Positions 13,201-25,800 are shown, counted from the stretch's first letter. The stretch is 64,000 bases of DNA from Mytilus trossulus (GCF_036588685.1 NC_086383.1:39812171-39876170), one strand, 5' to 3'. Numbers and translations are program-made. The notes: generated by a model not told the origin, from the letters alone.

Positions 13201-16200
13201 TTTGATTCTCGTAGTTTGATGTCTGTCGTTATTATTTTAGGTTTTGTCTTATCAGTCTAGAAAACATGTTTTGTCGTCTTATCAGTCTAGAAATCATGTT
13301 TTGTCTTATCAGTCTAGAAATCATGTTTTGTCTTATCAGTCTAAAAATCATGTTTTGTCTTATCAGTCTAGAAATCATGTTTTGTCTTATCAGTCTAGAA
13401 ATCATGTTTTGTCTTATCAGTCTAGAAATCATGTTTTGTCTTATCAGTCTAAAAATCATGTTTTGTCTTATCAGTCTAGAAATCATGTTTTGTCTTATCA
13501 GTCTAAAAATCATGTTTTGTCTTATCAGTCTAAAAATCATGTTTTGTCTTATCAGTCTAGAAATCATGTTTTGTCTTATCAGTCTAAAAATCATGTTTTG
13601 TCTTATCAGTCTAGAAATCATGTTTTGTCTTATCAGTCTAGAAATCATGCTGTGTCTTATCAGTCTAGAAATCATGTTGTGTCTTATCAGTCTAAAAATC
13701 ATGTTTTGTCTTATCAGTCTAGAAATCATGTTTTGTCTTATCAGTCTAAAAATCATGTTTTGTCTTATCAGTCTAAAAATCATGTTTTGTCTTATCAGTC
13801 TAAAAATCATGCTGTGTCTTATCAGTCTAGAAATCATGTGTTGTCTTATCAGTCTAGAAATCATGTTTTGTGGTCTTATCAGTCTAGAAATCATGTTTTG
13901 TTTTATCAGTCTAGAAATTATGTTTTGTCTTATCAGTCTAGAAATCATGTTTTGTCTTATCAGTCTAAAATCATGTTTTGTCTTATCAGTCTAGAAATCA
14001 TGTTTTGTCTTATCAGTCTAGAAATCATGCTGTGTCTTATCAGTCTAGAAATCATGCTGTGTCTTATCAGTCTAGAAATCATGTTGTGTCTTATCAGTCT
14101 AGAAATCATGTTTTGTCTTATCAGTCTAAAAATCATGTTTTGTCTTATCAGTCTAGAAATCATGTTTTGTCTTATCAGTCTAAAAATCATGTTTTGTCTT
14201 ATCAGTCTAAAAATCATGCTGTGTCTTATCAGTCTAGAAATCATGTGTTGTCTTATCAGTCTAGAAATCATGTTTTGTCGTCTTATCAGTCTAGAAATCA
14301 TGTGTTGTCTTATCGGTCTAGAAATCATGTTTTGTCTTATCAGTCTAGAAATCATGTTTTGTCTTATCAGTCTAGAAATCATGCTGTGTCTTATCAGTCT
14401 AGAAATCATGTTTTGTCTTATCAGTCTAGAAATCATGTTTTGTCTTATCAGTCTAGAAATCATGTTTTGTCTTATCAGTCTAAAAATCATGTTTTGTCTT
14501 ATCAGTCTAAAAATCATGTGTTGTCTTATCAGTCTAGAAATCATGTTTTGTCTTATCAGTCTAAAAATCATGCTGTGTCTTATCAGTCTAGAAATCATGT
14601 GTTGTCTTATCAGTCTAGAAATCATGTTTTGTCGTCTTATCAGTCTAGAAATCATGTGTTGTCTTATCGGTCTAGAAATTATGTTTTGTCTTATCAGTCT
14701 AGAAATCATGTTTTGGTTTGTTATTGTTTTTTTTCTTTCAAATTGTAATCCTGGATCTTTGATTGCTAAATTTACATACGGAATTTTATGGATACGATGC
14801 TTTTGTTGGGTTTTAACATGAAGCTTTCCGCAAATCTAAAGTACGGTCAAATTTCAATGCAACGTTTCTTTATTCAAAGTATTTATGACGTCTTGAAAAA
14901 GCTTTTCAAATATTTGCTTTGACGCTGCAGAAACACGTCTAAGAAATCGAACAATCTTAATCCAGACCATTTTTATATTATGATATTCTTCTAAAAAACA
15001 GGTCGGCTGGGAATGCTACTGCGGAAACGACAGCTCACAATTTATTCCGATGCCAGAAACAGATTGTATTCACCGATGTGATGGAAATCAAGAAGAGAAA
15101 TGCGGGGGATATTGGCGCTTGAGCATTTATAAAATCGGTAATTACTTTATATGTTTATAGAAATACAAAAATAGTTTTTAAGAAAAAAGTCTATCAAGTC
15201 CAAATTTTTCTTATATTGGCTGCTCGTTTTATAATATTTGGAAGTAATCAGCGAGTAATCAGCGCTGAATAATATGCTGGTATGAGTGCTAATGAGACAA
15301 TCACTATCCAAGTCACAATGTATAGCTATAAAAATGAAAATGTGGTAGGATTGCTAATGAGACAACTATCCACAAAAGACCAAAATGACACAGACATTGA
15401 CAACTATAGGTCACCGTACGGCCTTCAACAATGATCAAAGCCCATACCACATAGTCAAGTAAAAAAGACCCCGATAAGACAATGTAAAACATTTCAAACG
15501 AGAAATATAACGGCCTTATTTATATTAACGGAAAACAAATATGTAACACATAAAAAACGACAACACTGAATTTCAGGCTCCTGACATGGGACAGGCACAT
15601 ACAGAAATAATGTGGCGGGGTTAAACATGTTAGCGGGATCCCAACCCTACCTAACCTAGGATAGTGGTAAAACAGAACAAAATAAGAACGAACAATAAAA
15701 ATCAGTTGAAAAATGCTTAACTCATCAGATGGACAAAAATACAAGTGGATTTTACAGTTATAGGTCAAAGTACGCCGGTCTACATCACGGAGCTTCATCT
15801 CACACCACAGAACCGTTTTATCTATATGAAAAACGAGAATTTAGTAACGCCTACGGACTGCAACAACAGTTGATAACCACAGAACAACAAGCTCCTTCCT
15901 GACTTCTAATCAAAATCAAACATCTACTCTGCAAGTAGCGCGAAACAAATATGAAGGAGTAATTATGTAAGTTATCTGATTTTTTATAAACCGAACTTCT
16001 GCACTTATATAAACAATAACAAATTTATCTTTTTTTTTTAAGAATGCCCAAATGAGGACCCAAGCCACACAACAACGATACAAATACCTAAGACCAGTAC
16101 ACATTTTCCAACATTAGACGAAGTATTGGAAAATATCGCTAAAATTCAAAAAGAAATTTTAGTTGATCGAAAAGAAACAACAGCCTATAAGAATACTAAA

Positions 16201-16368
16201 GTTTCAGCAAAAGACGACCGGTTGTCATCGAAGTCAATTGGAATTGTGGGAATTCTTGTTGTGGTGCTGCCATTCTTTATATTATTTCTTCTTGATATTA
16301 ACACGTGGGTCAGTCCGGGAGCAAGGGCTAAAAAACGTAACCTGAGAAAAAATAAAGTTGTTGATTAA
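10172..16368 (+). CDS. WSC-domain single-pass membrane protein, paralog A (4 exons, 227 aa)
   Basis: Exons are 10172-10250, 11839-11981, 15002-15137 and 16043-16368, joined at GT/AG sites with phases 1, 0, 1; the joined frame is open to TAA. Residues 1-26 are a hydrophobic signal peptide. Residues 30-118 match the WSC domain pattern: LGC at 32-34, TxTRC ending at C58, paired C62-C63, ECYCGN at 78-83, C96, C100 and C108 followed by GG and a WRLSIY end. N-x-S/T sites lie at N40, N67 and N83. Residues 143-172 are a charged, probably helical stalk, 184-203 a membrane helix, and the tail is basic (KKRNLRK). WSC domains in other proteins bind or are thought to bind glycans; the ligand here is unknown. 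The start is the ATG conserved in all three copies; an upstream in-frame ATG at 10100 is not conserved. Intron 2 carries a minisatellite. Cell-surface location is inferred. Confidence 0.86.
10705..10762 (+). repeat. Dispersed repeat, 3' end copy
   Basis: Only the last ~58 bases (TTGGTCGGAGTGTTGTCTCT to TCTCAATTTTA) of the family described at 424-562; in intron 1 of gene A. Confidence 0.7.
11839..11981 (+). CDS. Gene A exon 2, first half of WSC domain
   Basis: Acceptor TTGCTTAG ends at 11838 and donor GTAAGT starts at 11982. It encodes the GCFLDSENRT segment and the TRCxKYCC cysteine cluster of the WSC domain. It enters in phase 1 and leaves in phase 0. Confidence 0.88.
12015..12400 (+). repeat. 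tRNA-like SINE, intron 2 of gene A
   Basis: The head carries a polymerase III B-box-like GGGTTCGAACTCC; the tail contains GCCACTGGACGTTAAGCAGC. Copies occur at 46985-47165 and 60765-61095, with tail fragments at 9060-9215 and 33955-34175. It sits at the same place after exon 2 as the copy in gene C. Confidence 0.65.
13010..13135 (+). repeat. Retroelement 3' tail fragment
   Basis: Contains TGTTTGTCAGTTGGTCTTTC and CCCTCTGGTATCTTTCGC, the same tail as at 55120-55195 and 47870-47990. Confidence 0.55.
13245..14715 (+). repeat. 27 bp minisatellite, about 54 units, intron 2 of gene A
   Basis: The unit is TCTTATCAGTCTAGAAATCA followed by TGTTTTG. Variants have AAAAA for AGAAA, GCTGTG or GTGTTG for GTTTTG, and rare 30 bp units (GTCGTC or GTGGTC) near 13873, 14280 and 14634. 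One unit near 13965 lacks an A. The unit is three times nine and stop-free in several frames, so open frames of up to 525 codons appear on both strands; they are not genes. The array is flanked by unrelated intron sequence. Confidence 0.95.
15002..15137 (+). CDS. Gene A exon 3, second half of WSC domain
   Basis: Acceptor AACAG ends at 15001 and donor GTAATT starts at 15138. It encodes ECYCGNDSS, the DC and RC cysteines, and the closing KCGG...WRLSIY motif. This is the exon that differs most between paralogs at the amino-acid level. Confidence 0.88.
15275..15930 (+). repeat. Dispersed ~450 bp repeat, two nested copies, intron 3 of gene A
   Basis: A near-complete copy at about 15340-15760 (GGATTGCTAATGAGACAACT, AGGTCACCGTACGGCCTTCA, CAGGCTCCTGACATGGGACA) interrupts an older copy whose halves lie at 15275-15330 and 15760-15930. 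The older copy is shared with intron 3 of gene C (48915-49260). Confidence 0.75.
16043..16368 (+). CDS. Gene A exon 4, stalk, membrane helix and tail
   Basis: The acceptor follows a T-run ending AAG at 16042. It begins ECPNEDP, continues through a Thr-rich linker and a charged helix to a 20-residue hydrophobic span (SIGIVGILVVVLPFFILFLL), and ends with a basic tail and TAA. The block from LDEVLENIAKIQKEI to the helix is nearly identical in B and C, as is the first part of the 3' flank. Confidence 0.88.
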
Positions 16369-16369
16369 A

Positions 16370-17130
16370 ACATATTTCTAGCAAACGGAATCGATACAGG
16401 AATTGAAAACTTCAAAATAATTTTGGTAATACTTGGCATTTATATGAGAAAACACACGAAACTGATGTGCAAAATGTGTGTTGGAACCATACGTCATTTA
16501 ATAATGAAAAGCGGAAATTGTGCGACGTAAAAAGTGAAGTGAATTGTATTAATTTGTTGGAATATTGCTTATGCTATTTTGAAACAGAAATCTGTAATAT
16601 TTAGATATGCCGTATAGTGGGTTATTTTCACCGGATGTTTTTTTTTCGCTTATTTTAGCAGGTAAAAGAAAATCGCCAAATCCAATTCCACGAAAATCTA
16701 TAAATATATGTTTGGTTCTTTCTAATAGCTAATTATAAAGCGTATTGCAAACGATTTTTTTTTGTTTCCAGTTGATTGGTCAATAGTTTATATAATTCTT
16801 ATAATCCTGGTACCTTTGATAACTATATAAATTAAAATATCACTTGTTTATTAATCTTTGCTTTGCAGCGATTCAACTAAACCTTTATTTATCAAACTTC
16901 ACGTCTCTCAGGTACAGGTTGCTATTGTTCCCTTTGATCTTTTGTCCATGTGTTTTACAGTTGGGTTGATATTTTGGTATTTCAGGATGGCTTTTTTGTA
17001 CTTAAGTGGAATAGGAAAAATATTTAGATTAGTAAAAGAACAAAATAAGCTAAAAAAATGTGATGATGGGAACTATTTTGTGTTACTTTCTGGTATTTGC
17101 TTTCTGACCGGGCCTGAATTAGTGGTGTAA
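16370..17130 (+). repeat. Duplicated 3' flank of gene A
   Basis: Matches 29760-30480 (after B) and, more briefly, 49656-49920 (after C), including GGAAATTGTGCGACGTAAAA. Open frames here differ between copies, so the region is taken as non-coding. 16797-16830 contains a short dispersed-repeat end (AATCCTGGTACCTTTGATAA). Confidence 0.6.
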
Positions 17131-18870
17131 CACGTTAATACATAAAGATGTCTATACATAAACGTGTCTATAATCAAACCGTATTCTTAAAGTGAAATAT
17201 TTTTTCAGCATTCGCCTAACATTTATTTAAAAAAAAAATAATAATATTGTTAGAAACACACATAGTCATGATAATCTGTTGTCTTTTTCGAAAATCTAGA
17301 ACGTCAGATTTAAATTAAATAGTTACCTCCCCTCAAAATGCCAATTAAAAAAAAATACAAACAACAAAAAATAATCAACATTTGCAAAAATACAAATATT
17401 TATAAGTTATATTCTTTTAAATTGGTTCTTTTAAATGAAAATTGACATTAAATATCTGCATTCCCGCATCAAATTTTGCTAACTTGATAGAAAATCTGGA
17501 CCTTTGATTCTCTGTTTTTTACAATCCAAGATAGAGGAAGACACCCATACCACCTTAAGTTATCTTACAGACATTTGAACGTTTCTATAAATTAAGTAAA
17601 CTTCAATCAACTTCGAGACGACTCAAGACGACTTACAGCGTGACAAAGTGTATAGATATGTACATGTTGAATACTGTATAATGCCATGGAGATGACTTTT
17701 AGTGAAATTATCATTAGATTGATGTTTCATGGAAGCATTTTACATACTCCTTTTATACACATTTACTGCATGCTTTGTTTATATGTGTTATTGCATATGT
17801 TTTTATATTCGGTGAAAAGCTCATTAGAGCTTATGTTTGTATTGTTTGTCAATATGCCGAATTCAAATAAAGTTTTACTTTCTGACTTACTTACTACTAA
17901 CACTCAATTATCTCTTAGAATCTGGATGGGGTTTACTGAAAAGAGAATAATGAGTCATCTGCAGTAACAAGGACAAAAAAGAGGAGAAAAACAGTCAAAG
18001 CAAAATAATTTAGAATAATGGGCCGCTAAAATATAGGGCATAGAGAATAATGGACAAAAAAATTTATTATATTTCCACTTCGCACTCGGACGTCTTTTAA
18101 ACTGATTTTTACTGTGTGTATTGCTGTTTGTGTTTTTTATTTTATACATTGGCTAAAGGTATAGGTTGAGGGTTGAGATCTAAAAATAAATGTTCAACTC
18201 CACCGCATTTGGGGCCTTTTAAAAACTCGGGAGCGGCTGGCCTTTGTTAGTCTTTTGTCATTTTTTATTTAAGTTTCTTATATATAAGTATGACGTCCAT
18301 TATAACTGAACTTGAACACAATCTTTTAGGAGTCAGCTGAAGCACGCTTCTGGCTTGGGGATTTCGTAACTATATTGAAGACCCATTGGTGGTCTTCGGG
18401 TGTTTTCCTCTCTTAATTTGGGTTATTGTCTTTTTGACACATTCCCCATTTCCAATCACAGTCTAAACGACAAAGCTACCACAAATGCATTTGATCTAAA
18501 GAACAAGGAAAATTAAAATAAAATCGATGTTTTCGTTAAAACGAAACAAATCAAAATATTATCTTTTAGGAGAAGTTTACAAAAACCAACGAATGTTCAA
18601 ACCAAACAAATTTACGCACAACACACGTTTACAAACACTTTTTCTTCTCAATTATCTGAAACGTAACTTGTTTTTTCTTTCCAAAATAAAGAATGTTTTT
18701 CTGAGGACATATTTGTTTTCATCTTTTGCGAGTTTCACATACTGTTTTTGTGCGAGTTCATTTTTACTTATGTACACATTAAATTCTTGTATGATTTTAG
18801 TTACCTTTCATTCTGTTTAAGCCAAGGGCATTTTCTTTCAATACGCAACAAGTCGCAGTGTTGTTTTTAA
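17130..18870. other. Intergenic region A-B
   Basis: No gene. 17600-18070 matches 30850-31300 and partly the upstream block 21090-21240, so a partial extra unit of the array may be buried here. 18328-18455 is a dispersed repeat. Confidence 0.55.
18328..18455 (+). repeat. Dispersed repeat, same family as 424-562
   Basis: Contains GTCAGCTGAAGCACGCTTCT and ends GACACATTCCCCATTTCCA. Confidence 0.7.
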
Positions 18871-19729
18871 CTTTTTTTTTCGATTTTTCCCTTTCTGATT
18901 ACTAGTATATAAAAAAGTAGGTGTGGTTATGATTGACAATGAGACCACTTTCACAAGAGAACAAAATAACACAGAAATTAACAACTGCAGGTCACCGTAT
19001 TTCTCTTGCACAATTCAATTGCAATCAACACGCATCAGCAGATATTTAATAAGGAAAGAAGGGATTAACATATTTTGAATGTCATTTTACATTAAGTGAG
19101 GAAGTAGCGTTTTTAAAAGAAATAAACAATGAGATTTTCTGCTAACTATGTATTTAATTTGTAAAGAATTGATCAGCTATTATATAATGACTTCCAGTGG
19201 GCACATAGATATATAACCTTAACTACAAAGATTTCCGAGACGTAAGCATTGAGTCGCCCTTAAAGTTTGTGTTCCATGTCTGTCAATTTTCAAATCAATC
19301 TTTTTTTCGAAATCATATTTTTAAATAAAAGAATCCTCCTGTCGTCATACATTGTACTTCAGGTGGGTTATTCAGTATTTCCGTGTTTTTTTAATAGTAT
19401 AAGAGATTACATTATGTGTATTGTTTCCTAAATAGAGAGTAAATCTTCACGATAAATACATTCAGGTTTTGAAATAACAGTAACATTACATTCATCATCC
19501 AATTATTCATATACCATTCAAATTAACTAGAATATATAAATTGAATATCCTCTTTATATGAGAAAGAAAAAGAAAGACTTGTAGATTATACAGTTGAAAC
19601 TATTTTAATTTAGCTCCCATCCATACTTAATCAAACACATACAAGCATTATGTGTGCATCGATGTATATTTTTTTTTTTATATTTCCGCATTAAATGACT
19701 ATTCAGATGTAAACAATCGGCATGCAAAC

Positions 19730-19810
19730 ATCGCATGAATCTGCTTATCTCTTTCTACAAAATGAATGGAGGACCGGAATCGGCTAAGTTTACACGAGTG
19801 ATAGTTGAAG
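19730..19810 (+). promoter_or_regulatory. Candidate 5' non-coding exon and promoter of gene B
   Basis: Ends at donor GAAG|GTAAGC and is similar to 7440-7528 over the exon and several hundred bases on each side. It would join the acceptor at 22774. Confidence 0.4.
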
Positions 19811-19829
19811 GTAAGCATTTTTATCTTGT

Positions 19830-22480
19830 ATATGACATGAATTATTTTCATCCGACCTCTCCGAGGGAGGAATTTACTGATTTAACTTTTAATGTCTACT
19901 AATCTGTTTAGTGTTCGTGGATGTTTTTTGTAAGTGTTCGTCTTATGCTATTGTCGTTGTATATGTGATTGGCGTAAAATGACACAATGAAAAGTTAACG
20001 TAACTTGTATTCGAAACAATATGACTTAATATATTAACTCCCGATGTCAAACATAAACACGTATTTATACCTTTCATACGATTTAGAATGGTTTAAATGT
20101 TGAATGTTTCAAAATGAGACTACTAGTATCATGTTTATTTAAAAAACATACCAAAATAATAAAATAAGAATTCAAAATGGAGGCTTTCTAAGTTACGGAC
20201 TGGTAGAACAAGAAATTCACCCCTTCAAAATATTTGTCAAAATCCAATGAAAATTATTGTTACAAACTAATTGCATTAGAATATAAATTTGATGCATGTT
20301 TTTATATATCGTCCATCAACCTCCTGTTTATTTAAACATAATACCCAGCAGATACTATTCATTTAGGTGATCAAAGATATATGCCTTGCTACGGTCTGTG
20401 TTTTGTAACTGTCTGTGTAACTTTATTGTTTTTGTGCTTTGTATCGATCTGAATGATCTGAATTCATTTCAGTTCTGTGGTTAGCAATGTTGATTTGCTA
20501 AAAAACATATCGCGATTGTATAATTAAAACGATATTCAAGCTGTTATTGATTGTTGTCATAAATTGAAGAAAAAAATTAAAACAACGCATGTTACACGTG
20601 TTAACTATGGAAGAATGAATGTGTGTGTTTTGGTCCTATTATTTCAACAAAAGGGTTTTCCTTGTGGCTTTCCATTGGCATTAATGGTTGCTACACATCA
20701 TATCACACATAATGTGTTGGATGATTGATTATGTATGCCCTCTCTACTGACAAACATTGTCTGAAACTTTGAACGTCAATGGTTGTCTTGTGCAATATCT
20801 TACGACAATTAATAATTGCAGACCTTTGAATGTTCCTGTAAAATTAGTAACAAATTTCATAAACTCCCGACGACTAAGAGGTTAACATATAGACTTGCTA
20901 CAATTCCCTTTCTATTATTTCTCACTAATTTATATGTTTACTGATAAGTGCCAGTATACTGATTGTCCCTGTAGAAAGCCTTCCTCCTGCAGATGGCAGT
21001 ATAATTGTAATCTCTTAGTTAGAGCAGTGAAATTATTAAAGGGGCAAAATTGAAAAAAAAAAAAAATTAGGAAGGGACATATTGCAAGTCTTGTTAACAT
21101 AGTGTATAGATATATACCTGTTAAACACTGTATAATGCCACCGAGTGGTTCTTTAGCAACGTTCAGTGATATTGTAATATATTTAGATTGACGTTTCATT
21201 GGCAAATACCTCATAGTTCTTTTATTCACATAGTTTTGTATTTATATTTATTAAACGGCCAATTACATGATCCTTTAGGGCATAATAAGGAATTACAGAA
21301 TGGAAAATAACGGGTTATTACTGTAGAAAAATGTGCAAACGCAGACTAGAAAAACATATAAAAATCGAAAGAATTGAGAATTGTAGGGGGCTAATTTATA
21401 GAGCAAATGCAATGATGAAAAAAATAGAAGAAAAATGGTCGGGACCAAGATACATGTAATATAAGGAAAATAAAGAAAAGTAATTCAAATTTTAAGAAAA
21501 ACATAAATGATGGGCCCATGCAGAACCTCATTGCTATACAGAATAAAGTTTTTTTTAAATCTATTTTTAATGTTATAATTTCGAAGACTTCCGGTCTGGT
21601 CTGTCCAATATCATATAAATGCAAATGCTTTAACATTTTTACGTGACAATGTACTGTACTTTCCTTTAGATCAGATTAATAACTCAAAAATGTATAGATT
21701 TTAATATATCAATTTTCCATCATTTGACTTAAATGGATATCCAGAAAAAAGGTAACATAGGTATATATATTTGGTTTCCGAATAATGAGACATTCCTCCC
21801 TTTGCTTGATTTATAAAAAAGTACATAGTACATGTATGTGTAAAAAAAACTAAAATCACAAAAATGCTGAACTCCGACAGTCTCTAATCATAAGGCAAAA
21901 TCAAAAGGTCAATCACACTAAACAAATGGATAACAATGTCATATACCTGACTTGTCATGGTAGAGGCACCATACTTTGTAAGGAAGAAACCATCTTAATT
22001 GGGGGAAGGGGGTGTAATGGTATGTCTTATTTTATGGATTCGGGATATCTCTTTTATCATCTGCGTGCTTGATCAGACTTTTTTTTTTTTTTATCAAATT
22101 GGGGATCAGAATATTTTTTGAAGAAAGGAAAAGGGTCATTTCCTTAAAGTATCTACAATATAGGAATTTCGTACTTGCAAATACCCCCTCCCTTCTTTAA
22201 CGAACTTGTAAACAGGTATAGTATGGCATTTTCAGCAGCAATCAATTCATGATGAAATGAATGTTTGCCATGCTTCAAAGTAGAAAATAAACTTTCGGTA
22301 ATGCTTTCTAAACAAAACTTAATCATCAGAAAGCAGTAATCCGTCCCTCCAAATTCAAATTACACCGTTTATATAGTTAACATGATCTGAATTGACCGAG
22401 TACCAGGATGTCCTACCACAGACTAGGTAACCTGTCGAAAAAAATAGAACCCTGAGTATTAAGTCAGTAATATGACTATA
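19830..22480. other. Presumed 5' intron of gene B
   Basis: No coding sequence. Shared blocks with the regions upstream of A (8020-8160) and C (31560-31680) show common descent. 21835-21990 is a dispersed repeat that also occurs at 31860-32045. Confidence 0.5.
21835..21990 (+). repeat. Dispersed repeat with CAAATGGATAACAA
   Basis: Shares GCAAAATCAAAAGGTCAATC and AACAAATGGATAACAATGTC with 31860-32045. Confidence 0.6.
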
Positions 22481-22774
22481 CACTTTTGGATTTGATCGAT
22501 TCAGTGGAGATGTCCTTTAAGTTTTAATCTTTGTCAGCAAAAGTATTTCCTTACAACTAACTTCTTTTAATACTGTGTCCAGTCAATCGAAAAAGATCAG
22601 AACTAACAGAAAATATAAAGTAATGTTGTTAATTGAGCAATATATCTAGTAAGTATTCTTTATCAAGAATTAGTCAGTTTCAATATAATAAATGACAACT
22701 AATGAATCCGGATAATGCGGAAATGGCAAAACAAAAAATAATGAAATAAAATCGTAAAATAATTTTTATTATAG
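22480..22774 (+). promoter_or_regulatory. Conserved block directly upstream of gene B exon 1
   Basis: Equivalent of 9870-10153; shares ATTAGTCAG and GACAACTAAT. It ends at the acceptor TTATTATAG. Confidence 0.4.
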
Positions 22775-22792
22775 GTCAGTTTAACATCTAGC

Positions 22793-22862
22793 ATGCAAGG
22801 TGTTCCAATTATTCTTATATTTGGCATGTTACTAAAAATGGCAAGATCGTTCGAACTAAACG
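22793..22862 (+). CDS. Gene B exon 1, signal peptide
   Basis: Twenty-three codons plus one base, with donor GTAAGT at 22863. The candidate acceptor TTATTATAG ends at 22774. In-frame stops directly upstream rule out a longer N-terminus. Confidence 0.8.
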
Positions 22863-25800
22863 GTAAGTATTATTTATATGTGTTTCGTAAATTTCATTTT
22901 ATTTTGTTATTTGGAAAAGTTGAAAGCCGTAAGATACACAATCTACAAGGGCAATAAAGGGAAAGATATTTAAACTCAGATTGAAGTAGAATGCATTATT
23001 TTTTTTATCTTTTCTATAATGTTTGATGATTTAACGCCACTTAAAAGCACCGTAGATAAGATATTCCGCAGCGGCCAAATTTCATTTTTGAGGAAGACGG
23101 AGTACCTGGAGAAAAACACGGACCTTCGATAGGAAAACTGAAAATCATAGTCAGTTGAGAATGGAGTAGACTGCATCCGGACGAGCGGGGTTCGAACTCC
23201 CCACATCAGTGTTGACTGGCTAGTGATTACAGTTGTAGCTACTTACCCCACACCGAGGCTGCAAAAAATACAAGAATACAAACATATTATATTGCAGAAG
23301 GAAATGTAAAAAATCCTTTAACGAGACTTGATAACAATACTTTCGAATGTACACTATACTATAAGTTGCACAAACTAGTTGGTAGTACTCAATATGCCAT
23401 TTCATATTCTATGTCTAATGTATTGTAGGTAGTATTTTAAAATTTGCACACCAAACCTTTATAATTGGCTTAAAACATTCAAAACAATGGAAATTCAATC
23501 AATGACCTACCGCTATTATCATTTTTAAAGTACACGCTATGAGATTAATAAAATGATTTTCCGGAGCACCGGACTTCACTCCCTGTTTTTAGTGGAGTTC
23601 GTGTTGTTTCTTAATTATTATTCATAACCAGGCCTGGGGCCATTACATTGCCATGTAATGCATTACATTACAATTACTTTGTGATTCTTCCATTACAATT
23701 ACAATTACAATTACTTTGTGATTCTTCCATTACAATTACAATTACAATTACATTTTTCTCACATGTAATGCATTACATTACAAATACTTTGCCTGTGTAA
23801 TGCATTATATTACACATTACTTTTTCAACATGTTCAATATAAAAACTGAAAACATTTCAAAAACAGATTTTTGTAAGAAATTGATAAATATTACAGGGAT
23901 ATATGTTCATGTATATATACAGTGTTAGTGACATAGACTTCAAATACTGGTTAATTAATATGTCCATTCACTCCATTTCACTTTATCATCATAAGTGTTT
24001 CAAACGTGATGCAATCAAGAGAACAGCGATCAGTTCTGTACACCTTTCCAGCAATACTAAAAAGCCTTTCTACTGGAGCTGATGTGTGGGAAATGGCTAA
24101 ATACTTGATAGCTGTATTAGCCAAAAAAGAAAGGCACACTGAATTTGACTTCCATTATTCCAGTGCATTGATTGAAATTTCTTCACATGGCTCAGACAAG
24201 GAGATGTCAACATCATGTACTGCACCATACCTGAGTCTATAATATTTGATGAAGTAGTAGGAGACAGGAAACTGAAAAAGTCACTTTTAAGTTCCTTAGG
24301 TGGTGAAAAAAAAAAATTATCATATAATTTTGTTTTTAACATTGATCACTTAATCATTAAGACATCATTAAGGGATTTCAAAGGGATATAATAAATGTGT
24401 CATTAAAGGATTATCTTGTGAAATGCCTAAGGGCTCTGTGAGGACAAAAATAAGTTGAGAAGATTTGATTGCAATAAAAAAAAACATGATATTAATTAGG
24501 TAAAATAGAATTATGAATAGAATTATGGAAAATTCATCTTCATAATATTTTCTTTCATCTTTATAGTTTTATTTGATAATCTTTTTATAAGATTTTTCAT
24601 AGACCATCAAAGACCAAAATATTCCTAAAATCATATAAAACAAATATCAGAAACCAAGAACAAGACTTGATAATTTTTACCATTTTATATTTCTTACCTT
24701 AATGTGTGTTTGAAAGATTGATGTAATTTATTTAATACAGTAATTAACTGTGACAAAAATTTTATTCCATACTTTCTTTTGTTTTTGTTAATATTTTATT
24801 TTTATTATACAATATTCTTGAATTTTATGTATTTTACCAATTTGTAATGAAAAGTAATGTACTGTAATGCAGTCATTACATCAATATTTGACTAAAGTAA
24901 TCATTACATTACATGTAATTGTAATGCAGAAAATATGCATTACAAATTACTTTGCATTACATCCAAAAAATGTTATATTACAATGCATTACAATTACAAA
25001 TTACCATTACCCCAGGCCTGTTCATAACTGTTGATTTTTATGTCCTTTGGTTTTGTGAGACTTTATTAACTCCTTGGTTTTGATTGTTATTGTCTCTGAG
25101 ATTGTTGAAATCAATTACGATAAATCTTTTGGAAGAAAAATAATAATAAAAACTGGAGTTATTTCTTTCATTAGTCAGATTTCCCTTCATGATATATTAG
25201 GTGAAACAATAAATATCTGGAATTTAAAATTGATACTATCAATCATAAAAGAATCAGTTAAGGAACACAATAACCTAAAAAAAATATGATAGGATTTGTA
25301 ACTCCTTTAAGAGATCGATATCTGATATAATAAAAAATGGCCGGAATTTGTTTTATTGTATATTTAGCAATTGCATTTTTTGGGTCTCACATCGTAAGAA
25401 AGCTAATCTAAAATTTGCTTAAGTTTTGGTAATGACCTTTTGTGATCTATTGTAGAGTGAGTCTTTTATATAAAAAAAAATGGATGTAAATATTTTACTC
25501 TGTATCGCAGGAAAGGACCCAAGGAGTCCAAACATCAAACTTAAATTCTTAAACCTGAATTTCCCGTGACAGGAAATGTTTGAATAATGTGGAGTTAATA
25601 CAAAGAGAGCTGAATAAAAATGGCATACTTAATTTCATATTATTTTTTTTGCTAGTGTATTTCGAACATCTTGGATGTTTCCTAGACTCACAGAATAGAA
25701 CGTTACCTTACGAAAATATAAAGTCTGACCACATGACAATTACTAGATGTTCAAAATATTGTTGTTCTATGTCAAATTATACCTTTATTGGAACAGAAGT

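Noticed and set aside
13245..14715. CRISPR-like array
   Set aside because: Units are contiguous, with no unique spacers; it is a minisatellite in an animal genome.
13244..14821. 525-codon open frame (and 238-256 codon frames on both strands)
   Set aside because: By-product of a 27 bp stop-free tandem repeat; lies within intron 2 of gene A, with no splice or start context.
16858..17130. 90-codon hydrophobic frame after gene A
   Set aside because: The matching region after gene B (30160-30345) does not preserve the frame, so it is duplicated non-coding flank.
23150..23210. tRNA gene
   Set aside because: GGGGTTCGAACTCCCC resembles a T-arm/B box, but no full cloverleaf or A box at proper spacing; part of a SINE-like repeat found again at 48430.
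24006..24242. Plus-strand 78-codon frame
   Set aside because: Antisense to the hAT transposase remnant, which gives the recognisable motif on the minus strand.
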